Assembly: GCF_001408515.1 (NCBI RefSeq)
Contig: NZ_CYPR01000085.1
Coordinates: 1-63,120 of the forward strand
Direction of reading: 5' to 3'
Length of the DNA stretch: 63,120 nucleotides
Source of the DNA: Jannaschia seosinensis
GTDB taxonomy: Bacteria; Pseudomonadota; Alphaproteobacteria; Rhodobacterales; Rhodobacteraceae
Numbering within the stretch: the first letter of the stretch is position 1; every line of letters begins with the position of its first letter. Below, piece after piece: positions 44,255 through 53,511 of this stretch. The notes under the pieces are model-generated. The model was not told the origin of the DNA. It made no database searches and saw only the letters and a list, made by a program, of their open reading frames with translations. The translations under genes were made by a program, and so were the position numbers.

Positions 44255-44785
44255 ATGTCCGAGCGAGAGTTCCTCCCCTGCCGCATCGCTGTCCTGACGG
44301 TCAGCGATACGCGAACCGAGGCCGACGACCAGTCCGGCAACACGCTTGTCGAACGGCTGGGGGCGGCGGGGCATGTGCTTGCCGACCGCGCGATCCTTCC
44401 CGACGATCGCGCGGCGGTGGCGGCACGATTGCGGGAATGGTGTGCCGATACGGCCATCGATGTAGTGATCAGCACGGGCGGCACGGGACTGACGGGGCGC
44501 GATGTTTCGGTCGAGGCGCACCGGGATGTGTACGAGAAGGAGATCGACGCCTTCGCGACGATGTTCACGCTCGTCTCGATGCAGAAGATCGGCACCTCCG
44601 CCGTGCAATCGCGCGCCTGTGGGGGCGTGGCGGGGGGCACCTATCTCTTCGCGCTTCCGGGCTCGCCCTCGGCCTGTCGCGACGCCTGGGACGAGATTCT
44701 CGTGCATCAGCTCGATTACCGGCACCGGCCCTGCAACTTCGTAGAGATCATGCCCCGGCTGGACGAACATCTGCGGCGGAAGTGA
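44255..44785 (+). CDS. moaB: Molybdenum cofactor biosynthesis protein B
   Basis: A 176-residue MoaB/MogA-fold protein thought to adenylylate molybdopterin. Key motifs: TVSDTRTEADDQSGNTLVER, the signature VISTGGTGLTGRDVSVEAHR, and CGGVAGGTYLFALPGSPSAC near the C-terminus. ATG 44255 lies behind agaaagagg. It may be co-transcribed with yghU. Confidence 0.93.
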   Translation: MSEREFLPCRIAVLTVSDTRTEADDQSGNTLVERLGAAGHVLADRAILPDDRAAVAARLREWCADTAIDVVISTGGTGLTGRDVSVEAHRDVYEKEIDAFATMFTLVSMQKIGTSAVQSRACGGVAGGTYLFALPGSPSACRDAWDEILVHQLDYRHRPCNFVEIMPRLDEHLRRK

Positions 44786-44947
44786 TCGACTTCCCCTTGG
44801 GACCATGACCGCGCGGCAAATGACTTCCAAGGACTGCGCGCTCGGACGAGGCCCGCCTCTGCGACGGATCCTCCCGCCCTGCGGATGTGCTATGGGATAC
44901 GTGTCCGGAACCGCCTATCTACTGGTGGGTACATCGCCGGAGTTCCC
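44786..44947. other. Intergenic region before the RND operon
   Basis: 162 bases, expected to carry the promoter of the efflux pair. No clear operator palindrome or terminator was seen, and no adjacent TetR-type regulator gene exists. Confidence 0.3.
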
Positions 44948-46405
44948 ATGCGCTTTCTCGGTCGCAGCCTCACCGCCTTGTTCCTCGCCGCTCTGACGGC
45001 GGGGCTGCTGGCTTGGGCCGCGCAGATCACGTTTACCGCGATGGAGGCCCGTCAGAGCCGTGATGCCGGTGCGCCGCCGGCGCAGGAACGGGTGCTGGCG
45101 GTCAATGTGGTGCGCGCCACACCCGAGACGATCACTCCCGTCCTGACCACCTTCGGCGAGATCCGGGCCCGCCGGATCCTGGAATTGCGCGCGCCCGGCG
45201 GCGGACGCGTAGTGGAACTGGCCGAAGGGTTCGAGGAAGGCGCGGCGGTGCGGGAGGGCGAGGTGCTGATGCGCATCGATCCCGCCGCGGCCGAGGCCGA
45301 TCTGGCCGTCGCGCGGGCCGATCTGGCCGGGGCCGAGGCGGAACTGCGCGACGCCGAGCGCGGTCTGGACCTCGCGCGGGCCGAACTCGCCGGGGCGCAG
45401 GCGCAGCGCGATCTGCAGCAGCAGGCGCTTGACCGGCAGGAAGACCTCGCGGCACGCGGCGTGGGTGCGGCGGCGACGGTCGAGACGGCGAAACTCTCGC
45501 TCTCCTCGGCGGAGCAGACGGTCCTGACCCGGCGGGGCGCGCTGGTCCAGGCCGAGGCGCGGATCGACACTGCCCGCCTCGGCATCGACCGCGCCCGCAT
45601 CGCCTTGGCGCAGGCGGAACGGGATCTTGAGGACCGCATTCTCGTCGCCGCGTTCGACGGGCAATTGACCGACGTCGCCGTTCTCGCCGGGGGGCTCGTC
45701 TCGGCCAACGAACGGGTGGCGCGGCTGATCGATCCCGACGCGCTCGAGGTGGCGTTTCGGCTGTCGGCGGCACAGCATGCGCGACTGCTCGATGGAGCGG
45801 GGGACCTGATCGGGGCGGATTTGCGCGTCGTGCTCGATGTCGAGGGGCTGACACTCGCGGCAACCGGTCGGGTCATCCGTGAGGCCGCCGCCGTGGGGGA
45901 AGGGCAGACCGGCCGGCTGGTCTATGCACGCTTGGGCGACGCGCCCGGCTTTCGACCCGGCGATTTCGTTCGCGTCGAGGTGGAGGAGCCGCCGCTCGAC
46001 GATGCGATCCGTTTGCCGGCCACCGCGCTCTCGGCCACCTCCACGGTGCTCCTGCTCGGGGCGGATGAGCGGCTGGAGGAAGCCGAGGTCACGCTGCTGC
46101 GCCGTCAGGGTGACGAGGTGCTTGTCGGCGGCGACATCGCCGATCGGGTCGTTGTCGCGGAACGGGGTCCGGCCCTCGGCACCGGGATCCGCGTGCGGCC
46201 GCTTTCGCCCGGCACGGCGGATGAGGCGAAGACCGGAGCGGACCGCATCACCCTCGATCCCGAACGGCGCGCACGGCTCGTCGCGTTCCTGCAGTCCAAC
46301 ACCCGCATTCCCCCCGAACGGCGCAGCCGCCTGCTTGCGCAGCTCGAGGAGGAGACGGTTCCCGCCGCCATGGTCGCGCGCCTCGAAGCGCGGCTCGGCG
46401 GCTGA
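44948..46405 (+). CDS. RND efflux periplasmic adaptor (membrane fusion protein)
   Basis: 485 residues from ATG 44948. One N-terminal helix (SLTALFLAALTAGLLAWAAQ) anchors it; the lipoyl halves (GEIRARRILELRAPGGGRVV and LVAAFDGQLTDVAVLAGGLV-type) flank a long coiled-coil hairpin rich in A/R/E. The last about 55 residues (LDPERRARLVAFLQSNTRIP, ARLEARLGG) form a charged helical tail beyond the usual adaptor domains. Its stop overlaps the transporter ATG (TGATG), so the two are coupled. Confidence 0.9.
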   Translation: MRFLGRSLTALFLAALTAGLLAWAAQITFTAMEARQSRDAGAPPAQERVLAVNVVRATPETITPVLTTFGEIRARRILELRAPGGGRVVELAEGFEEGAAVREGEVLMRIDPAAAEADLAVARADLAGAEAELRDAERGLDLARAELAGAQAQRDLQQQALDRQEDLAARGVGAAATVETAKLSLSSAEQTVLTRRGALVQAEARIDTARLGIDRARIALAQAERDLEDRILVAAFDGQLTDVAVLAGGLVSANERVARLIDPDALEVAFRLSAAQHARLLDGAGDLIGADLRVVLDVEGLTLAATGRVIREAAAVGEGQTGRLVYARLGDAPGFRPGDFVRVEVEEPPLDDAIRLPATALSATSTVLLLGADERLEEAEVTLLRRQGDEVLVGGDIADRVVVAERGPALGTGIRVRPLSPGTADEAKTGADRITLDPERRARLVAFLQSNTRIPPERRSRLLAQLEEETVPAAMVARLEARLGG

Positions 46406-49400
46406 TGGGAATCCTCGGCTACTTCACCCGCCACCGGACGGCCGCGAACCTGCTTCTGGTGCTGATGCTCGCGGCGGGTCTTCTGTCGCTGCCGAACATG
46501 CGGGCGCAGTTCTTTCCCGACATCATCGTCGAGGACATCGATGTCTCCGTCGTCTGGCGTGGCGCGGGCGCGGAGGACGTGGACCGCGCCGTCGTTCAGG
46601 TGCTCGGGCCCGCGCTGATGGCCGTAGAGGGGGTGATCGACAGTTCCGCCGTCTCCCGCGAGGGATCGGCGCGCATCCGTCTGGAATTCGAGCCCGGCCG
46701 CAATGCGGCGGATGCGGCCAACGATGTGCAGGCAGCGGTCGATGGCGTCACCGGCCTGCCCGAAGGGATCGAGGAGCCGGAGGTCCGGCAGAACCGCTGG
46801 CGCGACCGTGTGACCGACGTGATCGTGACAGGCCCGATCGGGGTGGATCAGTTGGCCCGCATCGCCGATGCCTTCGTCGTCCGCCTCTTCGCCGCCGGGG
46901 TCACGCGCACAGACATCCGCGGCGTCGCCGCCCCCGAGATCGTCGTCGAGGTGCCCACGGCCGAACTCATCCGCCACGACCTGACCATGCGCGAGATCGC
47001 CACCGCCCTCGCCGCGCAGGCGCAGGCCAGTCCGGCGGGCGATGTGGCCGGGGCAGATGCGCGCGTCCGCACCGGCGAGGTCCGCCGCGGCGCCGCCGCG
47101 ATCGAGGCCATCGTCCTGCGCCGCGAGGCGGGAGGCGCCGCCCTGACCGTGGGGGATGTGGCAACCGTCATCTCCGAAGGCGTCGACCGGGAGCGGGCCT
47201 ATTTCGTCGGCGACGACCCGGCGATCAGCGTGCGCGTCGACCGGTCCGCCGAAGGCGACGCGATCGCCCTGCAGCGCCAGGTCGAGACCGTGGCCGACGA
47301 GATCCTGCGCGACGCGCCCGAGGGCACGAAGATCGAACTGATCCGTACCCGGACCGACGCGATCACGGGCCGGATCGACCTTTTGGTGGACAACGCGCTT
47401 CTGGGTCTCGCGCTGGTCGTTGGGCTTCTGTTCCTGTTTCTAAACGCACGCACGGCCTTCTGGGTGGCAGCGGGCATTCCGGTGGCGATGCTGTCGGCGA
47501 TCTCGCTGATGTGGCTGGCGGGGATCACGATCAACATGATCTCTCTCTTCGCGCTCATCATCACGCTGGGCATCGTGGTCGATGACGCCATCGTCGTGGG
47601 CGAACATGCAGATTTCCGTGCCCGCAATCTCGGTGAACCTCCGGCGACGGCGGCGGAAAACGCGGCACGGCGCATGTTCACCCCAGTCTTCTCGGCCACC
47701 CTGACGACAGTGATCGCGTTCTTCGCACTCGTGGCCATCGGCGGGCGGTTCGGAGAGTTGATCCTCGACATTCCGCTGACCGTGATCGCCGTTCTGATCG
47801 CGTCCCTGGTGGAGTGCTTTTTGATCCTGCCCCATCACATGGCGGGGGCGCTGCGGCATACGGCGCGGGGGCATTGGTACGACATGCCCTCGCGGCTGAC
47901 GAACCGAGCCTTGGGTTGGGTGCGCGAGCGTGTGTTCCGCCCGCTCATCCGCTTGGTTCTGATCGCGCGCTATCCCGTTGCGGCCGGGGCGGTCGTCCTG
48001 TTCGCGTCGCAGATCGCGCTGTTCCTGACGGGCGACGTCCAGTGGCGCTTCTTCAACTCGCCCGAGCAGGGATCGGTCACCGGCAATTTCGCGATGGTCA
48101 ACGGCGCAACGCGGGAGGACACGCTGGCGCAGATGCGCGAACTGCAACGCGCCGCGACCGAACTGGGTGAGGAATACGCGGGCGAATACGGCGCGAATCC
48201 GGTGGCTTACATGCTGGCCGAGATTGGCGGCAACACGGGCCGCCCCCTGCCCTCCGCCGATGACAAGGAGCCCGAGCAGCTTGGCGCCATATCCCTTGAA
48301 CTCATCGAAGCCGACCTGCGGCCATATTCGTCGTTCCAGTTCGTCGAAGCGCTTCAGGAGCGTGCCCGCCAACTGCCCCTGACCGAAGAGATCAGCTTTC
48401 GCGGCTGGCGCTCCGGTCCGGGCGGGGATTCCCTGTCGGTGGAGTTCTCCGGCGCCGACGCGGCGACGTTGAAGAGCGCGGCAGAGGCGCTCAAGAACGC
48501 GGCGGCGCGGTTTCCAGAGGTTTCGGGTCTCGAGGACAGCCTGCCCTACGACCGTGACGAGTTGATCCTCGACCTGACCCCGCAGGGCGAGGCATTGGGC
48601 TTCGACATCGACGCGCTGGGCCGGGTGCTGCGCGACAGGCTGGGCGGGATCGAGGCGGCCACCTTTCCGGCGGGGCCACGCACCGGGGCAATCCGTGTCG
48701 AGTTGCCCAAGGGCGAGGTGCGCGCCGATTTCCTCGACACGCTGCGGCTCTCCTCGCCCTCGGGCGGTGACGTGGCGCTGTCGGATATCGTGACGGTCCG
48801 GACGCAATCGGGTTTCGCCACCATCCAGCGCGAAAACGGCGTGCCCGTGGTCACCGTGTCCGGCGACATCAACCAAGATGACGCGGCGCGGGCCAACGAC
48901 ATCCGCCAGACCCTGTCGGAGGAGATCCTGCCCGAAATCGCGGCCGCGCATCAGGTCTCCTACCGCCTCGGCGGTCTGGCCGAGCAGGAGCGGGAGTTCC
49001 TGACCGACGCGACGCTGGGCCTCGTGTCGTGCCTTCTGGGCATCTACCTCGTGCTCGCCTGGATTTTCTCGTCGTGGACCCGGCCGGCGGTGATCATGGC
49101 GGTGATCCCCTTCGGCTTGATCGGCGCGATCTGGGGGCATTGGTTCTGGGACGTGCCGCTGAGCATGTTCTCCGTCGTCGGCCTGATTGGCATGACGGGC
49201 ATCATCATCAACGACTCCATCGTCCTGGTGACGAGCGTGGACGAATACGCGCAGACCCGCGCGCTGCGGCCCGCGATCGTGGACGCGGTCTGCGACCGGT
49301 TGCGACCGATCCTTCTGACGACGCTGACGACGGTGCTGGGTCTCACGCCGCTGCTTTACGAGACGTCGAGCGATGCGCAATTCCTGCGTCCCACGGTCAT

Positions 49401-49794
49401 CACGCTGAGCTACGGGCTGGGCTTCGGCATGTTTCTGGTGCTGATCCTGGTGCCGGCGATCCTGGCCATGGGCGCGGATGCCACGCGCTTGGCCGCCGCG
49501 TTCCGCCGCATGCTGCGCCTGCCTGTGCGGCGGCGCGGGCGCGGGCGCGGCGTGGGGCTGCTGGGCCTTGCGCTGGGCGCGGCGATCCTTGGCTGGGGCG
49601 GGCTGACGCTGGGCTGGACGCTTGCCACGGGCGCGCCATGGGGGCCGTTCGACACGCTGGTCCCAGGCATGGCTGGCGCCGTGGCGCTCTTCGTGGGCGG
49701 AACGGCTGTCCTGCTTCTCGTCGCGTGGATCGTCGCCGGGATCAGCTTGGCCCGCAGGCGGCGCCTCCGGTCAGACGGTCCTGAGGCGGTCTGA
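46405..49794 (+). CDS. RND-family efflux transporter, inner-membrane pump
   Basis: A 1129-residue AcrB/HAE1-like proton antiporter, starting MGILGYFTRHRTAANLLLVL. Two repeats of one plus five helices with large periplasmic loops are visible; helix 4 has the charged relay region (LGIVVDDAIVVGEHADFRAR, motif with the Asp pair) and the second half has IGMTGIIINDSIVLV. The C-terminal 110 residues carry extra helices (LLGLALGAAILGWGGLTLGW, VALFVGGTAVLLLVAWIVAG), longer than classical AcrB (about 1050). The substrate is unknown; no outer-membrane factor gene is adjacent. Confidence 0.92.
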   Translation: MGILGYFTRHRTAANLLLVLMLAAGLLSLPNMRAQFFPDIIVEDIDVSVVWRGAGAEDVDRAVVQVLGPALMAVEGVIDSSAVSREGSARIRLEFEPGRNAADAANDVQAAVDGVTGLPEGIEEPEVRQNRWRDRVTDVIVTGPIGVDQLARIADAFVVRLFAAGVTRTDIRGVAAPEIVVEVPTAELIRHDLTMREIATALAAQAQASPAGDVAGADARVRTGEVRRGAAAIEAIVLRREAGGAALTVGDVATVISEGVDRERAYFVGDDPAISVRVDRSAEGDAIALQRQVETVADEILRDAPEGTKIELIRTRTDAITGRIDLLVDNALLGLALVVGLLFLFLNARTAFWVAAGIPVAMLSAISLMWLAGITINMISLFALIITLGIVVDDAIVVGEHADFRARNLGEPPATAAENAARRMFTPVFSATLTTVIAFFALVAIGGRFGELILDIPLTVIAVLIASLVECFLILPHHMAGALRHTARGHWYDMPSRLTNRALGWVRERVFRPLIRLVLIARYPVAAGAVVLFASQIALFLTGDVQWRFFNSPEQGSVTGNFAMVNGATREDTLAQMRELQRAATELGEEYAGEYGANPVAYMLAEIGGNTGRPLPSADDKEPEQLGAISLELIEADLRPYSSFQFVEALQERARQLPLTEEISFRGWRSGPGGDSLSVEFSGADAATLKSAAEALKNAAARFPEVSGLEDSLPYDRDELILDLTPQGEALGFDIDALGRVLRDRLGGIEAATFPAGPRTGAIRVELPKGEVRADFLDTLRLSSPSGGDVALSDIVTVRTQSGFATIQRENGVPVVTVSGDINQDDAARANDIRQTLSEEILPEIAAAHQVSYRLGGLAEQEREFLTDATLGLVSCLLGIYLVLAWIFSSWTRPAVIMAVIPFGLIGAIWGHWFWDVPLSMFSVVGLIGMTGIIINDSIVLVTSVDEYAQTRALRPAIVDAVCDRLRPILLTTLTTVLGLTPLLYETSSDAQFLRPTVITLSYGLGFGMFLVLILVPAILAMGADATRLAAAFRRMLRLPVRRRGRGRGVGLLGLALGAAILGWGGLTLGWTLATGAPWGPFDTLVPGMAGAVALFVGGTAVLLLVAWIVAGISLARRRRLRSDGPEAV

Positions 49795-49843
49795 GCCCGG
49801 CATCGGGCGACCTCGGCACCCGTTCGCGCAGACGATCCGCCGC

Positions 49844-50326
49844 TCAGAACGCCTCGGGTCGGGCGGCCCGCGCCATGTGGTCGAGGACTGCGTTGACGAA
49901 GCCGGCCTCCTTGCCTTCGGGAAAGAAGGCGCGGGCGACCTCCACGAATTCGGTGATGACGACCTTCGGCGGCGTGTCTCGGTCGACCAACTCCGCCCCG
50001 GCCGCCCGGAACAGCGCGCGCAGCGTCGGATCGATCCGGTCGATCGGCCACTTCGCGACCAGCGCCCGGTCCGTCATCTTGTCGATCCGGGCCTGATGTT
50101 CGACCGCGCCTTCGAGGATCGCGCGGAACGTATCGACATCGCCCTCGGCGAACTCGCCCTCTTCGGTGACCATGCCGAAGCGATAGGTCTCGAACTCGAC
50201 ACGGACCTTGTCGACGGTCAGCCCGATCGCCTCCATCTGAAAGAGCGCCTGCACGGCGTAAAGGCGCGCTGCGGAGCGCATCCGGCGCTTGAGCGCGCGG
50301 CGGTCATCGGGTGTCATCTCGGCCAT
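49844..50326 (-). CDS. nusB: Transcription antitermination factor NusB
   Basis: A 160-residue RNA-binding protein of the rRNA antitermination complex. From MAEMTPDDRRALKRRMRSAA it contains ARLYAVQALFQMEA and, near the end, FVEVARAFFPEGKEAGFVNA with VLDHMAR, the conserved NusB face. An in-frame start exists at 50362. It follows ribH and ribB on the minus strand, the usual ribB-ribH-nusB order. Confidence 0.93.
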   Translation of the reverse strand: MAEMTPDDRRALKRRMRSAARLYAVQALFQMEAIGLTVDKVRVEFETYRFGMVTEEGEFAEGDVDTFRAILEGAVEHQARIDKMTDRALVAKWPIDRIDPTLRALFRAAGAELVDRDTPPKVVITEFVEVARAFFPEGKEAGFVNAVLDHMARAARPEAF

Positions 50327-50424
50327 GGCGGCGGACCTATGGGGGCGGCCGGGCGGGGTCAAGCGGCAGCGATGAGGGGAGCGTCAGGATCGGAGCGTCA
50401 GACGGCGCCCGACCTCGCCTTTTC

Positions 50425-50946
50425 CTACCCGTCACGCGGCGCGGAGCCTGGCTTGAACCCGATGCCCTGCGGAGCTTTCTTCATCGCACGCTGCAGCGCG
50501 ATCAGATGCAGTGCCGCCGCCGCAGCCCCGCCCGCAGTGTCGAGCCTGTCGGCATCGGCCCGCTCTTCGGCCTGCTCCATGTTCTCGACGGTGATGATAC
50601 CGTTGCCGATGCAGGCCCCGCCCAACCCCAGCGTCGCCAGCGCCCGCGCGCTTTCGCCCACGACGACGTCGTAATGCGATGTCCGCCCCCGGATCACGCA
50701 GCCGAGGGCGACGTAGCCGTCGAACTCCGCCTGTCTGTGGGCGATGCCGATGGCCGTCGGGATCTCGAGCGACCCGGGCAGTTCGACGGTTTCATGCGTG
50801 GCGCCTGCCTCTTCCAAGACGCGCCGCGCGGAGGCGAGCTGCTGCGTGGCGATGGCGCCGTAATAGGGCGCGATCACGATCAGGACGCTCGGGCGGTCGC
50901 CCTCGAAGGACGGCAGCGCCAGCACGTTGTCGGAATGTCCGGCCAT
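50425..50946 (-). CDS. ribH: 6,7-dimethyl-8-ribityllumazine synthase
   Basis: Condenses the ribB product (dihydroxybutanone phosphate) with the pyrimidine precursor in riboflavin synthesis. 173 residues with YYGAIATQQLASARRVLEEA, VELPGSLEIPTAIGIA and the catalytic histidine loop GCVIRGRTSHYDVVVGES. One base separates its start from the ribB stop. The tail RAMKKAPQGIGFKPG is a little longer than usual. Confidence 0.95.
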   Translation of the reverse strand: MAGHSDNVLALPSFEGDRPSVLIVIAPYYGAIATQQLASARRVLEEAGATHETVELPGSLEIPTAIGIAHRQAEFDGYVALGCVIRGRTSHYDVVVGESARALATLGLGGACIGNGIITVENMEQAEERADADRLDTAGGAAAAALHLIALQRAMKKAPQGIGFKPGSAPRDG

Positions 50947-50947
50947 C

Positions 50948-52081
50948 TCAGTTCTCTCCCTCGCCGTCCCGCGGAATTGCGTGCGTTCCCATGATCGTAA
51001 GCCCGTAGGCCTCGAGGCCGACGACGCGCGGCGTACCGGAATTTGTCAGCAGTTCCATCTCGTGCACACCGAGTGCGGCGAGGATCTGCGCACCCAGCCC
51101 GTATTGTCGCAGCTTGTTCGGGCTCACACCCTCGGCATCGAGCTTCATCTCGGTGTCGCGCAGCACGACCACCGCTCCGCGGCCCGCGTCGGCGATCACC
51201 TGCATGGCGCCGACAAGATCGCTGTCGCCGATCCCCAGAACGTCCTCGAGCGGGTTCATCGCGTGCATCCGCACCAGAAGCGGCTCGGGCGACGCGATGT
51301 CGCCCTTGGTCAGCACGATGTGTTCGGCACCCTGCGTCTCGTCGGTGAAGATGCGCATCAACCAGTCGCCTCCGACCCGTGACGCCACCTTCTGCGAGGA
51401 CGTCTGGTTCACGAGGTTGTCGTGCCGGCGCCGGTAGGAGATCAGGTCGCTGATCGTGCCGATCTTGAGCGCGTGGCGCTGTGCGAAGGCGATGAGATCG
51501 GGCAGGCGGGCCATCGTCCCGTCCTCGTTCATGACCTCGCAGATCACGCCCGACGGGTTCAGGCCGGCCAGCCGCGCGATGTCCGTCGCCGCCTCCGTGT
51601 GTCCCGCCCGAACCAGAACGCCGCCGTCGCGCGCGCGCAGCGGAAAGACATGGCCCGGCGTGGCGATGTCGGCCGCGCCTTTCGACGCGTCAATGGCGAC
51701 CGACACAGTGCGCGCACGGTCATGCGCGCTGATCCCGGTGCTGACCCCCTCGCGGGCCTCGATCGACACGGTGAAGGCGGTCTCGTGGCGCGACGAGTTA
51801 TGCGAGGACATCAGCGGCAGGCCGAGCGCGTCGATCCGCTCACCCGGCAGGGTCAGGCAGATCAGCCCGCGACCATGCGTCGCCATGAAATTGATCGCGT
51901 CCGGAGTCGCCATCTGCGCGGGGATGACCAGATCGCCCTCATTCTCGCGGTCCTCGTGATCGACGAGGATGAACATCTTGCCGTTTCGCGCGGCCTCGAT
52001 GATCTCCTCGATGGGCGAGATGACGTCGCTCAGGCCAGCTTCCACAGGTCCGGGCGTCTCGAAGGGAATGGGATCGGTCAT
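50948..52081 (-). CDS. ribB: 3,4-dihydroxy-2-butanone-4-phosphate synthase with degenerate GTP cyclohydrolase II domain
   Basis: 377 residues; ATG 52081 has aggaggtgcct in front. The N-terminal 210 residues are a complete RibB domain (FILVDHEDRENEGDLVIPAQ; SRHETAFTVSIEAREGVSTG; AGHTEAATDIARLAGL). The C-terminal part has the cyclohydrolase II fold, but the zinc-binding cysteines of the 'C-x(10)-C-D-C' motif are missing: MNPLEDVLGIGDSDLVGAMQ, and the 'RQEGRGIGL' region reads RDTEMKLDAEG. So only RibB activity is expected, and a separate RibA must exist. First gene of ribB-ribH-nusB. Confidence 0.93.
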   Translation of the reverse strand: MTDPIPFETPGPVEAGLSDVISPIEEIIEAARNGKMFILVDHEDRENEGDLVIPAQMATPDAINFMATHGRGLICLTLPGERIDALGLPLMSSHNSSRHETAFTVSIEAREGVSTGISAHDRARTVSVAIDASKGAADIATPGHVFPLRARDGGVLVRAGHTEAATDIARLAGLNPSGVICEVMNEDGTMARLPDLIAFAQRHALKIGTISDLISYRRRHDNLVNQTSSQKVASRVGGDWLMRIFTDETQGAEHIVLTKGDIASPEPLLVRMHAMNPLEDVLGIGDSDLVGAMQVIADAGRGAVVVLRDTEMKLDAEGVSPNKLRQYGLGAQILAALGVHEMELLTNSGTPRVVGLEAYGLTIMGTHAIPRDGEGEN

Positions 52082-52143
52082 AGGCACCTCCTGTCGTCTG
52101 GCGTCCTAGCGGGCCGACCGGCCGGAAGCCAGTGCGGCGGCGA

Positions 52144-52914
52144 TCACCGCGTCTGCATCTTTCGCACCATCCGCAGCACGGCACGCCGCGGCATCAGACC
52201 CATCAGCCGTGTGCCGACAGCCAACGCCGGCTCGTTCACCGCGACCAGCCGGCCGGCCATCATCGCATCGTAGCCATGGCGTGCGACCGAGGCCGCGTCC
52301 TTGCCGGATTTCGTCAGAGGGATACCCTCCATGTCGGCACGCGCGGCAAAGCCGGTTTCAACGTAGCCCGGCGCGAGAAGCGTCACGGTGACGCCGCGTT
52401 CGCGCAATTCCTCGTCGAGGGCCTGACTGAAGCTGTTCACGAAGGCCTTGCTGGCGAAATACGTGGCCTGAAGCGGGCCGGGCATCATGCCGGCGGTGCT
52501 GCCCACGTTCAGGATACGCCCGGAGCCACGCTCCGCCATCCGCTGCCCCAAGGCATGGCAAAGCGTCACCAGTGCGCCGATATTGAGGTCGATCATCGCG
52601 AGATCGTCGGCCAGCGGCCGCTCGAGGAATGTACCGCGCCCGCCGAAGCCTGCATTGTTGACGAGGATGCCCACCTCGCGCCCCTCGCAGGCGGCCAGCA
52701 CGGTGGACTGGCCGCCGGACGTGCCCAGATCGGCCGCGACCGGCGTGACCGAGACGTCATGCTCCGCTTCAAGCTCCACCTTCAGCGCATCGAGCTCGGC
52801 CTGCCGCCGCGCGGCCACGATCAGATCGCCGCCGCGCGCGGCGTGGATCCGCGCGATCTCGGCGCCAATGCCCGAGGATGCGCCGGTAACCAGCGCCAAG
52901 GGGGTGCGGCTCAT
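52144..52914 (-). CDS. Short-chain dehydrogenase/reductase (SDR)
   Basis: A 256-residue classical SDR from ATG 52914. Cofactor motif LALVTGASSGIGAEIARIHA (TGxxxGIG, NADP-type with ARRQAELD), NNAGFGGRG (NNAG) and the catalytic tetrad N...S...YFASK (AGMMPGPLQATYFASKAFVN). The substrate is unknown. The SDR lies 62 bases upstream of ribB on the same strand, so read-through into the rib genes is possible. Confidence 0.88.
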   Translation of the reverse strand: MSRTPLALVTGASSGIGAEIARIHAARGGDLIVAARRQAELDALKVELEAEHDVSVTPVAADLGTSGGQSTVLAACEGREVGILVNNAGFGGRGTFLERPLADDLAMIDLNIGALVTLCHALGQRMAERGSGRILNVGSTAGMMPGPLQATYFASKAFVNSFSQALDEELRERGVTVTLLAPGYVETGFAARADMEGIPLTKSGKDAASVARHGYDAMMAGRLVAVNEPALAVGTRLMGLMPRRAVLRMVRKMQTR

Positions 52915-53070
52915 GTCTGTGCTCCGAAACAGGTTCTCCGCGAGCGACATAGCCCGCGGCGCACGAAACGGCACCCCGACCTCGTCCGAAGGCGTTTCAG
53001 CCGGTGTTGCTGCACGCGCCTGCCGTGACCGATGCCTCGGAACATGCTTCCCTGCCCCGCGGAAACAAGG

Positions 53071-53103
53071 CGGCCGCGCCGGGTCCAGGTCCCGGCGCGG
53101 CCG
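53071..53103 (-). terminator. Very stable hairpin after the YdcH-like gene
   Basis: cggccgcgccggg (53071-53083) pairs with cccggcgcggccg (53091-53103): a 13-bp GC stem with a 7-base loop. On the minus strand it is followed by ccttgtttcc, only partly T-rich. It should end the 53129-53374 transcript before the SDR. Confidence 0.6.
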
Positions 53104-53128
53104 TCGAAGTCCCTTGGATCCGGTTTGT

Positions 53129-53374
53129 TCAGGCCGTCTCGGCGGCCAGCGCGGCGGCGATGGAATCCTTCAGGTGCAGCCGCTCCCGCCGCAAATCCAG
53201 CGCATGTTGGTCGGAGCAAGGTTCCACATTCGTCTCGACGCGGTGAATCTCCCGGTTCACCTCGTGATACCGATCCACCATCTTCGCGAAATGGGTGGAT
53301 CCGGACTTCAGCCGGGAGATCCGCTCGCCGGCATCGGGGAATTCTTCGGACAATTCGTGGGGCACATGGGACAT
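53129..53374 (-). CDS. YdcH-family (DUF465) small protein
   Basis: 81 residues, MSHVPHELSEEFPDAGERIS, with the DUF465 pattern 'HxFxxxxxxYHEVNREIHRVE' (HFAKMVDRYHEVNREIHRVE) and the C-terminal helix LDLRRERLHLKDSIAAALAA. The family makes a helical hairpin of unknown role. A usual ribosome binding site (gcggagatcgtc) is weak. Confidence 0.85.
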   Translation of the reverse strand: MSHVPHELSEEFPDAGERISRLKSGSTHFAKMVDRYHEVNREIHRVETNVEPCSDQHALDLRRERLHLKDSIAAALAAETA

Positions 53375-53511
53375 GACGATCTCCGCTTTTTGTCCCCTGC
53401 CCGATAACCTGCGCCGGACCGGCCGGCCTTGACGCAAATCAAGCTGCGAAGATGAAAGAGCGGGCGTCTCGTTACCAGCCGCGCGAAATAGATGGCCGCA
53501 GAATACCCATC

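Noticed and set aside
47440-49380. Minus-strand open frame of 646 codons opposite the RND pump
   Set aside because: Shadow of the pump gene; no recognisable protein.
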